The position numbers were made by a program, and so were the translations under genes. From positions 1 to 16,996 of the forward strand of contig DAOPZG010000050.1 in NCBI GenBank assembly GCA_035353235.1: 16,996 bases of DNA, in the 5' to 3' direction. The DNA is from CAXXOK01 sp035353235 (GTDB lineage Bacteria > Bacillota > Clostridia > Christensenellales > Aristaeellaceae). This document shows, one piece after another, positions 7,030 to 13,641 of this stretch (positions within the stretch are counted from its first letter, which is position 1; each line of letters begins with the position of its first letter). The notes under the pieces were generated by a model. That model had not been told where the DNA came from. It did no database searches and saw only the letters and a program-made list of their open reading frames with translations.

Positions 7030-8973
7030 TCAATCTACATAGGGGTTATACTCGATTGCGCCGGTTTGCGCGTTACGGGCATAGTGTTTCATAAAGTTCC
7101 AGGCCAGTTTGCCGTACTCGGGGTACAGGCCGTGGGGAAGGAACTCGGTAAAGCTTACGCCCACCATGGGTATGCCCGCGTCGTTGTTAAGGTACCAGGT
7201 GGTGTTGTTGTATTCGCCGTTTAGCTTCGTTTTAACGATGCGGTCAGCAGGGAAACCCACGAGCGGGTAGGCGTTAAAATCGTAGGTATACGTTTTCATT
7301 TCGTTGAAACCGAGGAAACGGTTTATGTGCTCCAGATAGCTGTCGCCAAGCGTGCCTGCGGCCTGGTTCATCGCGGCGGGCAGGTCGAACGACGAGGTGG
7401 TAAACAGGATGGGCAGATCGCAGCTGGTAAACTGCGCCGCCTGCGCGTCTGTCGGCACATAGGAGCTGGTCATGGTTGGGGTAGCCGCGGCCATGGGCAC
7501 CGCCGCCGCAAACAGGGTGGGTGCGCTGGAAATGGCTTCGATGGTTGCGCTGCCACCCATGGAATACCCGGTCACATATACGCGGGAAGGATCCAGCTGC
7601 GGGTACTGCTCCAGCATGTATTTCACCAGCGCGGGCAATGCCTGGCCGTTAGTGTCGTACGGGGAGGGGGAGAATACGGAGCTGCCCGCCACGTCGGAGG
7701 CATACCGGGGCGCTACGATGGCGAAACGCTCTTTGCCGGCAAGCGTCAGCAGGCCCGTTTCATCCACAGCCTGCACGGGGTCGTCTCCGCCGCCATGGTT
7801 GGCAAGGATCAACGGGATACTGTGGCTGGCCGCCGTGCCGTCCAGCACTTCCTGCGGCAGAAACTCGTACCAGGTGTTCAGATATTCGCCGTCGGAGGCC
7901 TTGATGTCGCTGAAACGGTCCTCCTGATGCTCGATCACATTGATTCCATCCGGTGTTTTTCCGTTCAGGATCGGGTTGCGCTCGCAAAGCGAATAGGGCG
8001 CCTGGTTGAAGTTGTGGTCGTTATATGCGGCTGCCGGTGTGTACAGCCCCGCTTTTACGACCGGAATGCGCATCGCATGGATGAACAGGTTATAATACGC
8101 GTCGTGGATATAGCTGGCGGTGTCTTTGCCGGCGTCTTTGGCAACGACGACTTTCTGCAGGGGCAGCGTCTGGTTATACGTGGTCAGCGTTGCCGGGGTC
8201 TCCTCCGACGCATCCGTGCCGTTGGCCTGCCGGTATTTCGCGACGATATCATCCGCGCTGTTCACCAGATAGACAGGCACGGGGGCGGCTACCTGCCGGA
8301 TGGACTCCATCTGCCCGTTCACAAGCAGCATTCCGGCGATCCGGCTGATGTAATCAAATGTGCTGGCGATGTAGTTGTTCAGGAACGTCGCGCCGCCGTC
8401 AATCCCGATGAGGTACCGGTAGGCGACGCCGCCGAAATAGCCGGGATCGGCGATATAACTGATGGTTTTATCCGCGCCGAAGCTCATGTAGTTGATGTTG
8501 CACATCACGGACTGAAGCTGGTAGTAGGCGGTCTGATCCGCGGCGCCATACCCGTTTTCAGCGTCGATCGGGGAAACCAGCACGACGCTTCCGGTCGCTT
8601 CGTCCGCGAGGTCCGTGAGCCCCAGCGTTTTTAAGTAGGCAAGGGCTTCATCCGCGCTGGCGAACGTCTTGTCTGTGTAAACCAGAAAATTGGTATTCAT
8701 CCGATCCGCGGCGGTATCGCTGTTAAACATCCCTGCGGAACGGTATACGTAGGTGGTCCCGGCCGGATAGGTGTCCAGTGCGGGGTCTGGTTTGAAGGTT
8801 TTGCCGGGATATTCCTTCGTCATATAATCCACAGCGCCCGAGTGGATTGCTTCGATGGTTTCGATGCCCGCCGGATTGCTCTGGTGTTGGTGGTAGACAT
8901 CGGCCAGCGCGCTGGCGGAGAAACAGGTAAGGCAGAGAACGCACGCAACGGCGAGGCTGAAAATTTTCTTCAT
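7030..8973 (-). CDS. Secreted alpha/beta-hydrolase (esterase/depolymerase-like) with large N-terminal domain
   Basis: This is a 647-aa exported enzyme. The start at 8973 is fixed by AAGGAG 7 nt upstream and an immediate signal peptide (MKKIFSLAVACVLCLTC, cleavage near ASA-LAD). Residues ~25-370 form an N-terminal region I do not recognise. Residues ~385-640 are an alpha/beta-hydrolase. LILANHGGGDD (H393) is the oxyanion-side HGGG element. GYSMGGS gives nucleophile S471. FTTSSFDLPAA supplies a candidate acid, D530. FLPHGLYPEYGKLAWNF supplies candidate histidine H614. The core resembles PHB-depolymerase or feruloyl-esterase type hydrolases, so an ester of a polymer or conjugate outside the cell is the likely substrate. 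It is a single gene, flanked by a shared terminator downstream and its own promoter region upstream. The substrate is unknown. Confidence 0.8.
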   Translation of the reverse strand: MKKIFSLAVACVLCLTCFSASALADVYHQHQSNPAGIETIEAIHSGAVDYMTKEYPGKTFKPDPALDTYPAGTTYVYRSAGMFNSDTAADRMNTNFLVYTDKTFASADEALAYLKTLGLTDLADEATGSVVLVSPIDAENGYGAADQTAYYQLQSVMCNINYMSFGADKTISYIADPGYFGGVAYRYLIGIDGGATFLNNYIASTFDYISRIAGMLLVNGQMESIRQVAAPVPVYLVNSADDIVAKYRQANGTDASEETPATLTTYNQTLPLQKVVVAKDAGKDTASYIHDAYYNLFIHAMRIPVVKAGLYTPAAAYNDHNFNQAPYSLCERNPILNGKTPDGINVIEHQEDRFSDIKASDGEYLNTWYEFLPQEVLDGTAASHSIPLILANHGGGDDPVQAVDETGLLTLAGKERFAIVAPRYASDVAGSSVFSPSPYDTNGQALPALVKYMLEQYPQLDPSRVYVTGYSMGGSATIEAISSAPTLFAAAVPMAAATPTMTSSYVPTDAQAAQFTSCDLPILFTTSSFDLPAAMNQAAGTLGDSYLEHINRFLGFNEMKTYTYDFNAYPLVGFPADRIVKTKLNGEYNNTTWYLNNDAGIPMVGVSFTEFLPHGLYPEYGKLAWNFMKHYARNAQTGAIEYNPYVD

Positions 8974-8980
8974 GGTTTTC

Positions 8981-8987
8981 TCCTTTT
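8981..8987 (-). promoter_or_regulatory. Ribosome binding site deciding the esterase start
   Basis: On the minus strand AAGGAG followed by 7 nt precedes ATG at 8973. No comparable site precedes the upstream in-frame start at 9258, so the shorter protein with its signal peptide is correct. Confidence 0.8.
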
Positions 8988-9040
8988 TTATGATGGCCAA
9001 TTCCAGGCAGATCAATCGCTGGTGGAATGGTTCTATGAAA

Positions 9041-9069
9041 AGTATAGAGAGGTGATCGGAAAATAAAAA
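9041..9069 (-). promoter_or_regulatory. Possible promoter of the esterase gene
   Basis: Minus strand -10 TATACT (9041-9046, 5/6) with TTTTTA (9064-9069, 3/6) 17 nt upstream. The -35 is weak, so an activator may be needed or the true promoter may differ. Confidence 0.35.
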
Positions 9070-9125
9070 GACAGAAGGTTCCTGTTTTGGTTTGTTATTT
9101 TCACGCTGATTTTTGCGCGATTCCG

Positions 9126-9154
9126 CACTTTCGGACCTTTTTGGGACGAAAGTG
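9126..9154. repeat. 8-bp inverted repeat upstream of the esterase
   Basis: CACTTTCG (9126-9133) and CGAAAGTG (9147-9154) are exact inverted repeats 13 nt apart, about 60 bp upstream of the possible esterase promoter. No T-run follows on either strand, so an operator is more likely than a terminator. The remainder of 9070-9325 shows no gene. Confidence 0.4.
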
Positions 9155-9325
9155 AAAAACGGGCGTGATCCTCCCGGAATGGTAGAAAATATTCGCGAAA
9201 ACGGACTTCCGGCATGGGAACGGTGCGAGGCGCGGAAACCCGGGATGTATGACGGCAACCATACAACCTGCTCCCTGTAAGAAGCATTCTTCCATATTGG
9301 ATAGATACGTTGACTTGAGAGGATT

Positions 9326-9354
9326 AAAAAAAGCGCTCCGTTTTTACGGAGCGC
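9326..9354 (-). terminator. Rho-independent terminator of the tilS-hpt transcript
   Basis: Minus strand: a GC-rich 9-bp stem (9346-9354 with 9333-9341), a 4-nt loop, then a run of seven T (A at 9326-9332 on the plus strand). It lies 13 nt past the hpt stop codon. Confidence 0.92.
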
Positions 9355-9366
9355 CCCGGGAATCGT

Positions 9367-9924
9367 TTACTTTGTGTACACCTTCGGGTCCAGCACACCC
9401 ACCACGGGCAGGTTGCGGTACTTTTCGTCGTAATCCAGCCCATACCCTACCACGAACGCGTCCGGGATCTGGAAACAGGAATAATCCACCGTCAGCGGCA
9501 CAGTGCGGCGGCTGGGCTTATCCAGCAGTGTTACCAGCCGCAGGCTGCTCGCGCCGCGGTTGGTCAGCGTCCGCTTCAGGAAAGAGAGCGTCATGCCGCT
9601 GTCCACGATGTCCTCCACAATCAGCACATCCCGGCCCAGAATAGGGCGGTCCAGATCCTTCACCATGCGGACTTCGCCGCTGGACACCGTGCTGGCCCCG
9701 TAGCTGGAGATAGCCATAAACTCAATCTCCAGCGGCAGGTCGATGGCGCGGATCAGGTCGGTAAAGAACACGCTGGCACCCTTTAGGATGCACACCACCA
9801 GCGGCGATTTTCCGTGATAATCATGGGTGATACGCGCCCCCAGTTTCTGCACGGCTTCCTTTAACTGTTCCTCATTATAGAGCACCTCGGCCAAGTCCTT
9901 ATACAGCGGAGAATCCTGATTCAT
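9367..9924 (-). CDS. hpt: Hypoxanthine phosphoribosyltransferase
   Basis: This 185-aa enzyme transfers phosphoribose from PRPP to hypoxanthine or guanine in the cytoplasm, for purine salvage. The PRPP-binding loop is VLIVEDIVDSGMTL (~residues 100-113). The pyrophosphate-side element LKGASVFFTDL (~47-57), the flexible-loop SSYGAS (~73-78) and the base-contact segment PDAFVVGYGLDYDEKYRNLP near the C-terminus are all present, and the length is normal for the family. I chose the ATG at 9924 because AAAGGAG lies 9 nt upstream and homologues start here. An alternative ATG at 9948 overlaps the tilS stop (ATGA) and would add 8 residues. It follows tilS in the same transcript, the common Firmicute order, and is closed by a strong terminator. 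ftsH, often next, is absent. Confidence 0.95.
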   Translation of the reverse strand: MNQDSPLYKDLAEVLYNEEQLKEAVQKLGARITHDYHGKSPLVVCILKGASVFFTDLIRAIDLPLEIEFMAISSYGASTVSSGEVRMVKDLDRPILGRDVLIVEDIVDSGMTLSFLKRTLTNRGASSLRLVTLLDKPSRRTVPLTVDYSCFQIPDAFVVGYGLDYDEKYRNLPVVGVLDPKVYTK

Positions 9925-9944
9925 ACCCGTACGCTCCTTTATCG

Positions 9945-11438
9945 TCATTTGGAAGATTTCCTTTGATCAGGCGGCAGCCAGGGCATGCGCCCCGTGATTT
10001 CAATGCGTACCGAAGGGGCTTCTGTCCGGCGGGTTGCTTCCGACGCGCCTGCGCCCGTGGCCCACAGCACCTCGTCGTCCACACACAGCAGGGGGATGAA
10101 CGCTCGGAAGGGAAGGTCCACCTTGTGGTCGATCCAGTATCGGCGCAGCGGCTTTCCCCCCGGCGCGCCGAAGGGGCGGATGCGGTCGCCCGGTTGTGCC
10201 GTGCGAAGCACGGCGCGGGTAAGGGTGGCGCTGGGCAGCACAATACTCCGCAATCCGTCGGGGGCGGGTGATTCTCCGGGGGCGCAGGGGGTGAAACGGA
10301 AGGTAAGCCCGCCGAAACGGACCCGCGCCCGACTGGATAACCCGGCCTGTGGCGCGGGGGTGGGCACGGCGTGCAGCGGCGAACCGTCCGCCATGCGCAC
10401 AAGGTGCACATGGCGCGGGGTAACCAGCGCCTTAAGCCCTGCGGGGAGGTTGAGGGTTTCGCCGTCCGGTGCGGTTAGCAACGCCAACAGGCGGAGGGAA
10501 TCCGGTGCGGAAAGGGAATGTTCTTCCGGCAAAGCGGCCTCCGAGTCCGGTGAGGTGGTTCCGTCCTGCGATGTCCTGCCGGACAGTGCCTGCGCCATAC
10601 CCTGCTCTGCGAAAAAGCGAAGCGCCCGCAGGGCAACGGCGTCCGGAGCGGTGCGCAGCAACGCCTTCTCGGCGTAAAAAAACGGGGGAACCATGCAAAG
10701 CGCGCGGGTTGACAACCGTTCCGCCTGTGCCATCAGGCAATCCTCGTCCAGCGCCAGTAGGCGGGCGCTTTGGGCAATATGCTCGGCGGCGCGGGGATTT
10801 TCCATTGTAAGCAGCGGCAGCACTTCCGCGCGCAGGCGGTTGCGCTGGCAGCAGGGCAGGGCGTTGGTTTCATCCTCGCAATGCGGCAGACTGCCCAGCG
10901 CGTCGGTCAGCTCGCGCTTGGAAACGCTTAAAAACGGGCGCAAAATCATCACACCCTCGCGGATCGTCTGCTCGCGCATCCCGGTCAGGCCGCGCGCGCC
11001 GCTTCCGCGCGTGAGGCGCGAAAGCACCGTTTCCGCCTGATCGTCCCTGTGGTGGGCCAGCACCAGCGCGTCAGCGCCGCAGGCTTTCGCGCGGGCAAGC
11101 AGCAGAGCGTAGCGCGCGTCGCGTGCCCGCGCTTCGGCGCCGGGGTCGTCCATGCCACCCGACAGTGTCGCGTGGTCGCAGGAAAACGGCACGGAAAGCT
11201 CCCCGCATAACGCCTCGCAGAAACGCGCGTCCCGCTGGGAAGCTTCGCCCCGCAGGCCATGTTCCACATGGGCAGCGCGCACGGTCAAACCGTACGTGGG
11301 AGCCAGCCCGCACAGCGTGCGCAGCAACACGACCGAGTCCGCGCCGCCACTGAGCGCCACCAGCAGCGTAACGCTTGGACGCAGCAAGTCCGCTTTGCGC
11401 AGGGCGGCCTCCGCCGCCGAAAAAAGCTGTTCATTCAT
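9945..11438 (-). CDS. tilS: tRNA(Ile)-lysidine synthase
   Basis: This 497-aa enzyme uses ATP to attach lysine to C34 of the CAU-anticodon tRNA-Ile, changing it to read AUA. The N-terminal PP-loop SGGADS (residues 30-35) is intact. It is followed by the family motifs AHVEHGLRG, AHHRDDQAETVLSRLTRGSGARGL, RPFLSVSKREL and EDETNALPCCQRNRLRAEVLPLL. The C-terminal substrate-binding domain (~370-480) is recognisable at GDRIRPFGAPGGKPLRRYWID. A central insert rich in Ala, Pro and Ser links the two. The ATG at 11438 is the only possible start, because an in-frame TAA lies 18 nt upstream. No Shine-Dalgarno precedes it, and a promoter would place the RNA 5' end almost on the ATG. It overlaps the upstream-start option of hpt by an ATGA. 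Confidence 0.95.
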   Translation of the reverse strand: MNEQLFSAAEAALRKADLLRPSVTLLVALSGGADSVVLLRTLCGLAPTYGLTVRAAHVEHGLRGEASQRDARFCEALCGELSVPFSCDHATLSGGMDDPGAEARARDARYALLLARAKACGADALVLAHHRDDQAETVLSRLTRGSGARGLTGMREQTIREGVMILRPFLSVSKRELTDALGSLPHCEDETNALPCCQRNRLRAEVLPLLTMENPRAAEHIAQSARLLALDEDCLMAQAERLSTRALCMVPPFFYAEKALLRTAPDAVALRALRFFAEQGMAQALSGRTSQDGTTSPDSEAALPEEHSLSAPDSLRLLALLTAPDGETLNLPAGLKALVTPRHVHLVRMADGSPLHAVPTPAPQAGLSSRARVRFGGLTFRFTPCAPGESPAPDGLRSIVLPSATLTRAVLRTAQPGDRIRPFGAPGGKPLRRYWIDHKVDLPFRAFIPLLCVDDEVLWATGAGASEATRRTEAPSVRIEITGRMPWLPPDQRKSSK

Positions 11439-11444
11439 AGGCTG

Positions 11445-11473
11445 ATTGTACCATTATAAGGGGTTTTCGGCAA
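11445..11473 (-). promoter_or_regulatory. Possible promoter of tilS-hpt producing a leaderless message
   Basis: Minus strand: -35 TTGCCG (11468-11473, 4/6), spacer 17 nt, -10 TACAAT (11445-11450, 5/6). The start would fall at or within 1-2 nt of the tilS ATG (11438). An overlapping TATAAT (11453-11458) lacks a good -35. Confidence 0.45.
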
Positions 11474-11541
11474 GATGCGCGCCTCACGGGAATGCGGTTG
11501 CGCGGATAGGCGGAGATGGCGTTTTCCCGGCCGGAGCGCTC

Positions 11542-12804
11542 CTAACCGCGCCCTGCCAGCAACCCGCTGGCAAAGGCGAACATCAGGTTGAAACCGCCGC
11601 AGTCCCCGTCCACATCCAGCACCTCGCCTGCGGCGTACAGGCCCGGACAGAGACGGCTTTGCAGTGTGGCAGGGTCAAAATCCTCCGTAACGATACCGCC
11701 CGCTGTCACCTGCGCCTGCTCAAACCCGCGCGTGCCGGTGATCGGCAGGCGCAGGTCTGCGATGGTTTCTACAAGGCGATCCAGCCGGGCCGCGTTCAGG
11801 GAGGCGATCGGTTCGCCCGGCTCGCCAACCCCGGATTCCCGCAGGATCAGCCGGGCAAGAGGATAGGCAAATGCGCCGGTGAACAGGTCCGCCAGCGAAC
11901 AATCTGACCGAAGGTTGGCCAGCCGCGAAAGAAATGCGACGATCTCGCCGTGTTCCGCGCCGGAAAGCGCCAGTGCGGGGCGCAGGTCCATCGACAGGGT
12001 AGCGCCGGGTTCCGTAAAACGCGCCAGCTGCATGGCGGCAATCCCGCTGATCGCATCGTCGCCAAACAATACTTCGCCTTCTGTGCGTTTCAGCGTCCCG
12101 CCCGCAGAAGAAACCAGCGTGAGGGACGCGCGCGCCCGCTGCCCTGCGAGGCCCGCGATACGGCGGGGATCGGTCAGCAGCGCGCAAAGCGCGGGCTTAA
12201 GCCGCGACAACCGATGTCCGAAGGCTGTGAGCAGGGCATACCCGGTGCCGTCGGTGCCGTGCGCGGGCGCAGCCGCGCCGCCGACCGTGACGATCACACG
12301 GTCCGCATGAATCGCTTCCCGGCGTTCCACAGCGGGTGCGCGGGGCTTGCCGTGGGTGGTTTCCGGCGCGGGTTCCGTATGCAGCGCGCACAACGTAAAC
12401 CCGCCGTTCTCCCGGGTAAGGCTCTCCGCGCGTGTGTTGAGCAGAAAGGTGACGCCCAACTGCCCGGCGCGCAGCAGTAGCGCTTCGACCGCTACGGCGG
12501 CCTGAAGCGCGGCGGGATAAATCCAGCCCTCGTTTTCCTGCCGAAGCGGCACGCCGAGACCTTCAAAGAAAGCTTTCAGTTGAGGATAGCCCATCCCGGC
12601 CAAAACATCGCGGGCGAAAGCCGCGTCGCCATAATAGACAGGCACGCCGGAATTAAGCAGGTTGCCCCGGCCGTTGCCGGTAACGCCCAGCTTCTTCAGC
12701 GGTTTGCGGTTGCGTTCCAGCACCAGCACACGCTGGCCTCGCTCCGCCGCCGCGATAGCAGCCGCCACGCCCGCCGCGCCCCCGCCGATGATTGCCGTGG
12801 TCAT
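11542..12804 (-). CDS. BaiN/HI0933-family FAD-dependent oxidoreductase
   Basis: This is a 420-aa cytoplasmic flavoprotein of the HI0933 family (often annotated YtfP/BaiN-like, NAD(P)/FAD-dependent). The N-terminal Rossmann motif IIGGGAAGVAAAIAAAERG binds FAD. KLGVTGNGRGNLLN is the family signature, here with Gly where most members have Cys (GRCN). Near the C-terminus lie VTAGGIVTEDFDPATLQSR and GLYAAGEVLDVDGDCGGFN, which close the FAD site. The physiological substrate is unknown for most members, and the bile-acid name rests on one gut lineage. I chose the ATG at 12804 because GGAGGG lies 7 nt upstream, while the in-frame TTG at 12810 has no usable spacing. It lies 103 nt before tilS on the same strand with no clear terminator between, so some read-through is likely. 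Confidence 0.88.
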   Translation of the reverse strand: MTTAIIGGGAAGVAAAIAAAERGQRVLVLERNRKPLKKLGVTGNGRGNLLNSGVPVYYGDAAFARDVLAGMGYPQLKAFFEGLGVPLRQENEGWIYPAALQAAVAVEALLLRAGQLGVTFLLNTRAESLTRENGGFTLCALHTEPAPETTHGKPRAPAVERREAIHADRVIVTVGGAAAPAHGTDGTGYALLTAFGHRLSRLKPALCALLTDPRRIAGLAGQRARASLTLVSSAGGTLKRTEGEVLFGDDAISGIAAMQLARFTEPGATLSMDLRPALALSGAEHGEIVAFLSRLANLRSDCSLADLFTGAFAYPLARLILRESGVGEPGEPIASLNAARLDRLVETIADLRLPITGTRGFEQAQVTAGGIVTEDFDPATLQSRLCPGLYAAGEVLDVDGDCGGFNLMFAFASGLLAGRG

Positions 12805-12827
12805 GCCCAATCCCTCCCTACGGACGT

Positions 12828-12856
12828 ATCATAGCAGATACGGAAGGGGAAAACAA
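12828..12856 (-). promoter_or_regulatory. Possible promoter of the BaiN-like gene
   Basis: Minus strand: -10 TATGAT (12828-12833, 5/6) with TTGTTT (12851-12856, 3/6) 17 nt upstream. The -35 lies inside the perfect GGGGAAAA/TTTTCCCC dyad at 12846-12867, which could be an operator. Confidence 0.4.
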
Positions 12857-12867
12857 CGCTTTTCCCC
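12846..12867. repeat. 8-bp inverted repeat overlapping the BaiN-gene promoter
   Basis: GGGGAAAA (12846-12853), a 6-nt loop, then TTTTCCCC (12860-12867). The arms match exactly. With no T-run following, a protein-binding site is more likely than a terminator. Confidence 0.45.
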
Positions 12868-12891
12868 GTACTGCGCGGGGTTGCGAAACCG

Positions 12892-12934
12892 TGTGGAAAA
12901 CAATGTGGAATATCATGATCATAAATGTGGATAA
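12892..12934 (+). promoter_or_regulatory. DnaA-box cluster A (three boxes, one perfect)
   Basis: Three same-orientation motifs occur: TGTGGAAAA (12892-12900), TGTGGAATA (12904-12912) and TGTGGATAA (12926-12934). The last is an exact DnaA box (reverse complement TTATCCACA). Start-to-start spacing is 12 and 22 bp, close to one and two helical turns. Confidence 0.6.
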
Positions 12935-13115
12935 CGGATGGGAAACGCGTGTGAAATTCATGTAAAGCTATTTTTGCAGGAGAATACACGAACGCCGAAG
13001 CCGGAGAGAAGGAGAAATGCAACAACCATAATATGGAATTTAACAATTCTGTAACCCTTGCGTTTCCATCTGTGCAGCCTTCCACATCTTTTGAACGGTT
13101 CCAATTTTGCGGGAA
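12935..13115. other. Gene-free stretch between the two DnaA-box clusters
   Basis: I see no gene. A ribosome-binding-like GGAGAAGGAGAA precedes ATG at 13017, but the frame stops after three codons. One weak CCACA (13082-13086) is present. Confidence 0.4.
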
Positions 13116-13423
13116 TGTGGGAAAGCGCGAAAGTCCTTTAGGACAGGCGGAAAGGAAACGCGGGGGGATGTGGGAAACCCGTGGAAGGAAAGAGGTGTCT
13201 GACGATAAATATCCCAGCAAGTTCCATTTTTCACCCGTCAAAACCGCGCTTTCTTTCCAGCGAAGGGGAGACGGAAAGACGTGGGGCTGGGTGTGGAGTG
13301 TGCGAGGAGAAAAAAGATTATCTGTGGAAAGCGTTGTGGGAAGGGCGTGGAGAACGCACGCAAGCCTTGCGGGTACAGCGTTGCGCCAAGTGCGCCATTT
13401 TGGTTTTCCACCCATTTTCCACA
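13116..13423 (+). promoter_or_regulatory. DnaA-box-like cluster B (about ten motifs in 11-12 bp steps)
   Basis: Motifs of the form (T/C)GTGG followed by purine-rich bases start at 13116, 13169, 13180, 13280, 13292, 13323, 13335 and 13346. Two opposite-orientation copies lie at 13404 (TTTTCCACC) and 13415 (TTTTCCACA). Within groups the starts are 11 or 12 bp apart: 13169/13180, 13280/13292, 13323/13335/13346 and 13404/13415. Most copies deviate from the consensus in 1-3 positions. The array runs up to the nrdD promoter, so DnaA control of nrdD is a reasonable inference. Confidence 0.5.
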
Positions 13424-13434
13424 ATATGTGGTGT
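13419..13434 (+). promoter_or_regulatory. NrdR box 1 candidate
   Basis: CCACAATATGTGGTGT matches the published NrdR consensus acaCwAtATaTwGtgt at 13 of 16 positions. It contains the dyad CCACA-ATA-TGTGG and touches the -35 hexamer of the nrdD promoter. Confidence 0.65.
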
Positions 13435-13462
13435 TGACATATCCAGGAATACACAATATAAT
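13434..13462 (+). promoter_or_regulatory. Perfect sigma-A promoter of nrdD
   Basis: TTGACA (13434-13439), exactly 17 nt, TATAAT (13457-13462): both hexamers match 6/6. The start point would be near 13469, giving a leader of about 173 nt. A promoter this strong normally needs tight repression, consistent with the two overlapping NrdR-box candidates. Confidence 0.9.
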
Positions 13463-13466
13463 GGCA
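13451..13466 (+). promoter_or_regulatory. NrdR box 2 candidate
   Basis: ACACAATATAATGGCA matches the NrdR consensus at 12 of 16 positions, with a perfect left half. It contains the -10 hexamer. Its start is exactly 32 bp (about three helical turns) from box 1, the spacing typical of tandem NrdR sites. Confidence 0.6.
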
Positions 13467-13468
13467 AT

Positions 13469-13641
13469 ACTCCCGTACGTCGAACGGCAATCGGGCGCCG
13501 CGCCCGGCCGTGGGGATCGCCTGCAGTACAATACACAAAGATTCGCCGCTTGCGGATACAGCCTGTGAAAGCGGAGTGTTTTTGTCCCCCTCAGGCGCTG
13601 GCTTCCCCGGGGGTTCCATTCTTTATCAGGAGGAACGCGAA
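13469..13641 (+). promoter_or_regulatory. Structured 5' leader of nrdD
   Basis: This ~173-nt leader can fold: CGGGCG/CGCCCG (13492-13506), CCGCTT/AAGCGG (around 13545-13574), and CCCCC/GGGGG shortly before the ribosome binding site. The ribosome binding site is AGGAGG (13629-13634 region), 8 nt before the ATG. I do not recognise a known riboswitch: no B12-box or comparable core is visible. Confidence 0.35.

Noticed and set aside
7327..8634. 435-codon open frame antisense to the secreted hydrolase
   Set aside because: It is a low-complexity shadow translation with no start signals, and the opposite strand has a signal peptide, a strong ribosome binding site and hydrolase motifs.
13033..13437. 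134-codon plus-strand frame upstream of nrdD
   Set aside because: Its composition follows the repeated GTGG motifs, with no Shine-Dalgarno and no recognisable domain; it ends in the nrdD promoter.
12892..13466. Chromosomal origin of replication (oriC)
   Set aside because: DnaA-like boxes are present, but there is no dnaA, dnaN or rpmH neighbour and no clear AT-rich unwinding element, so a regulatory or titration array is the better reading.
12801..13619. 272-codon minus-strand open frame across the BaiN-nrdD intergenic region
   Set aside because: It has no homology-like pattern and would cover the nrdD promoter, the NrdR-like sites and the DnaA-box array. No ribosome binding site is seen.
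13469..13641. Cobalamin riboswitch upstream of the reductase
   Set aside because: No B12-box or conserved core is visible, and class III reductases do not use adenosylcobalamin.
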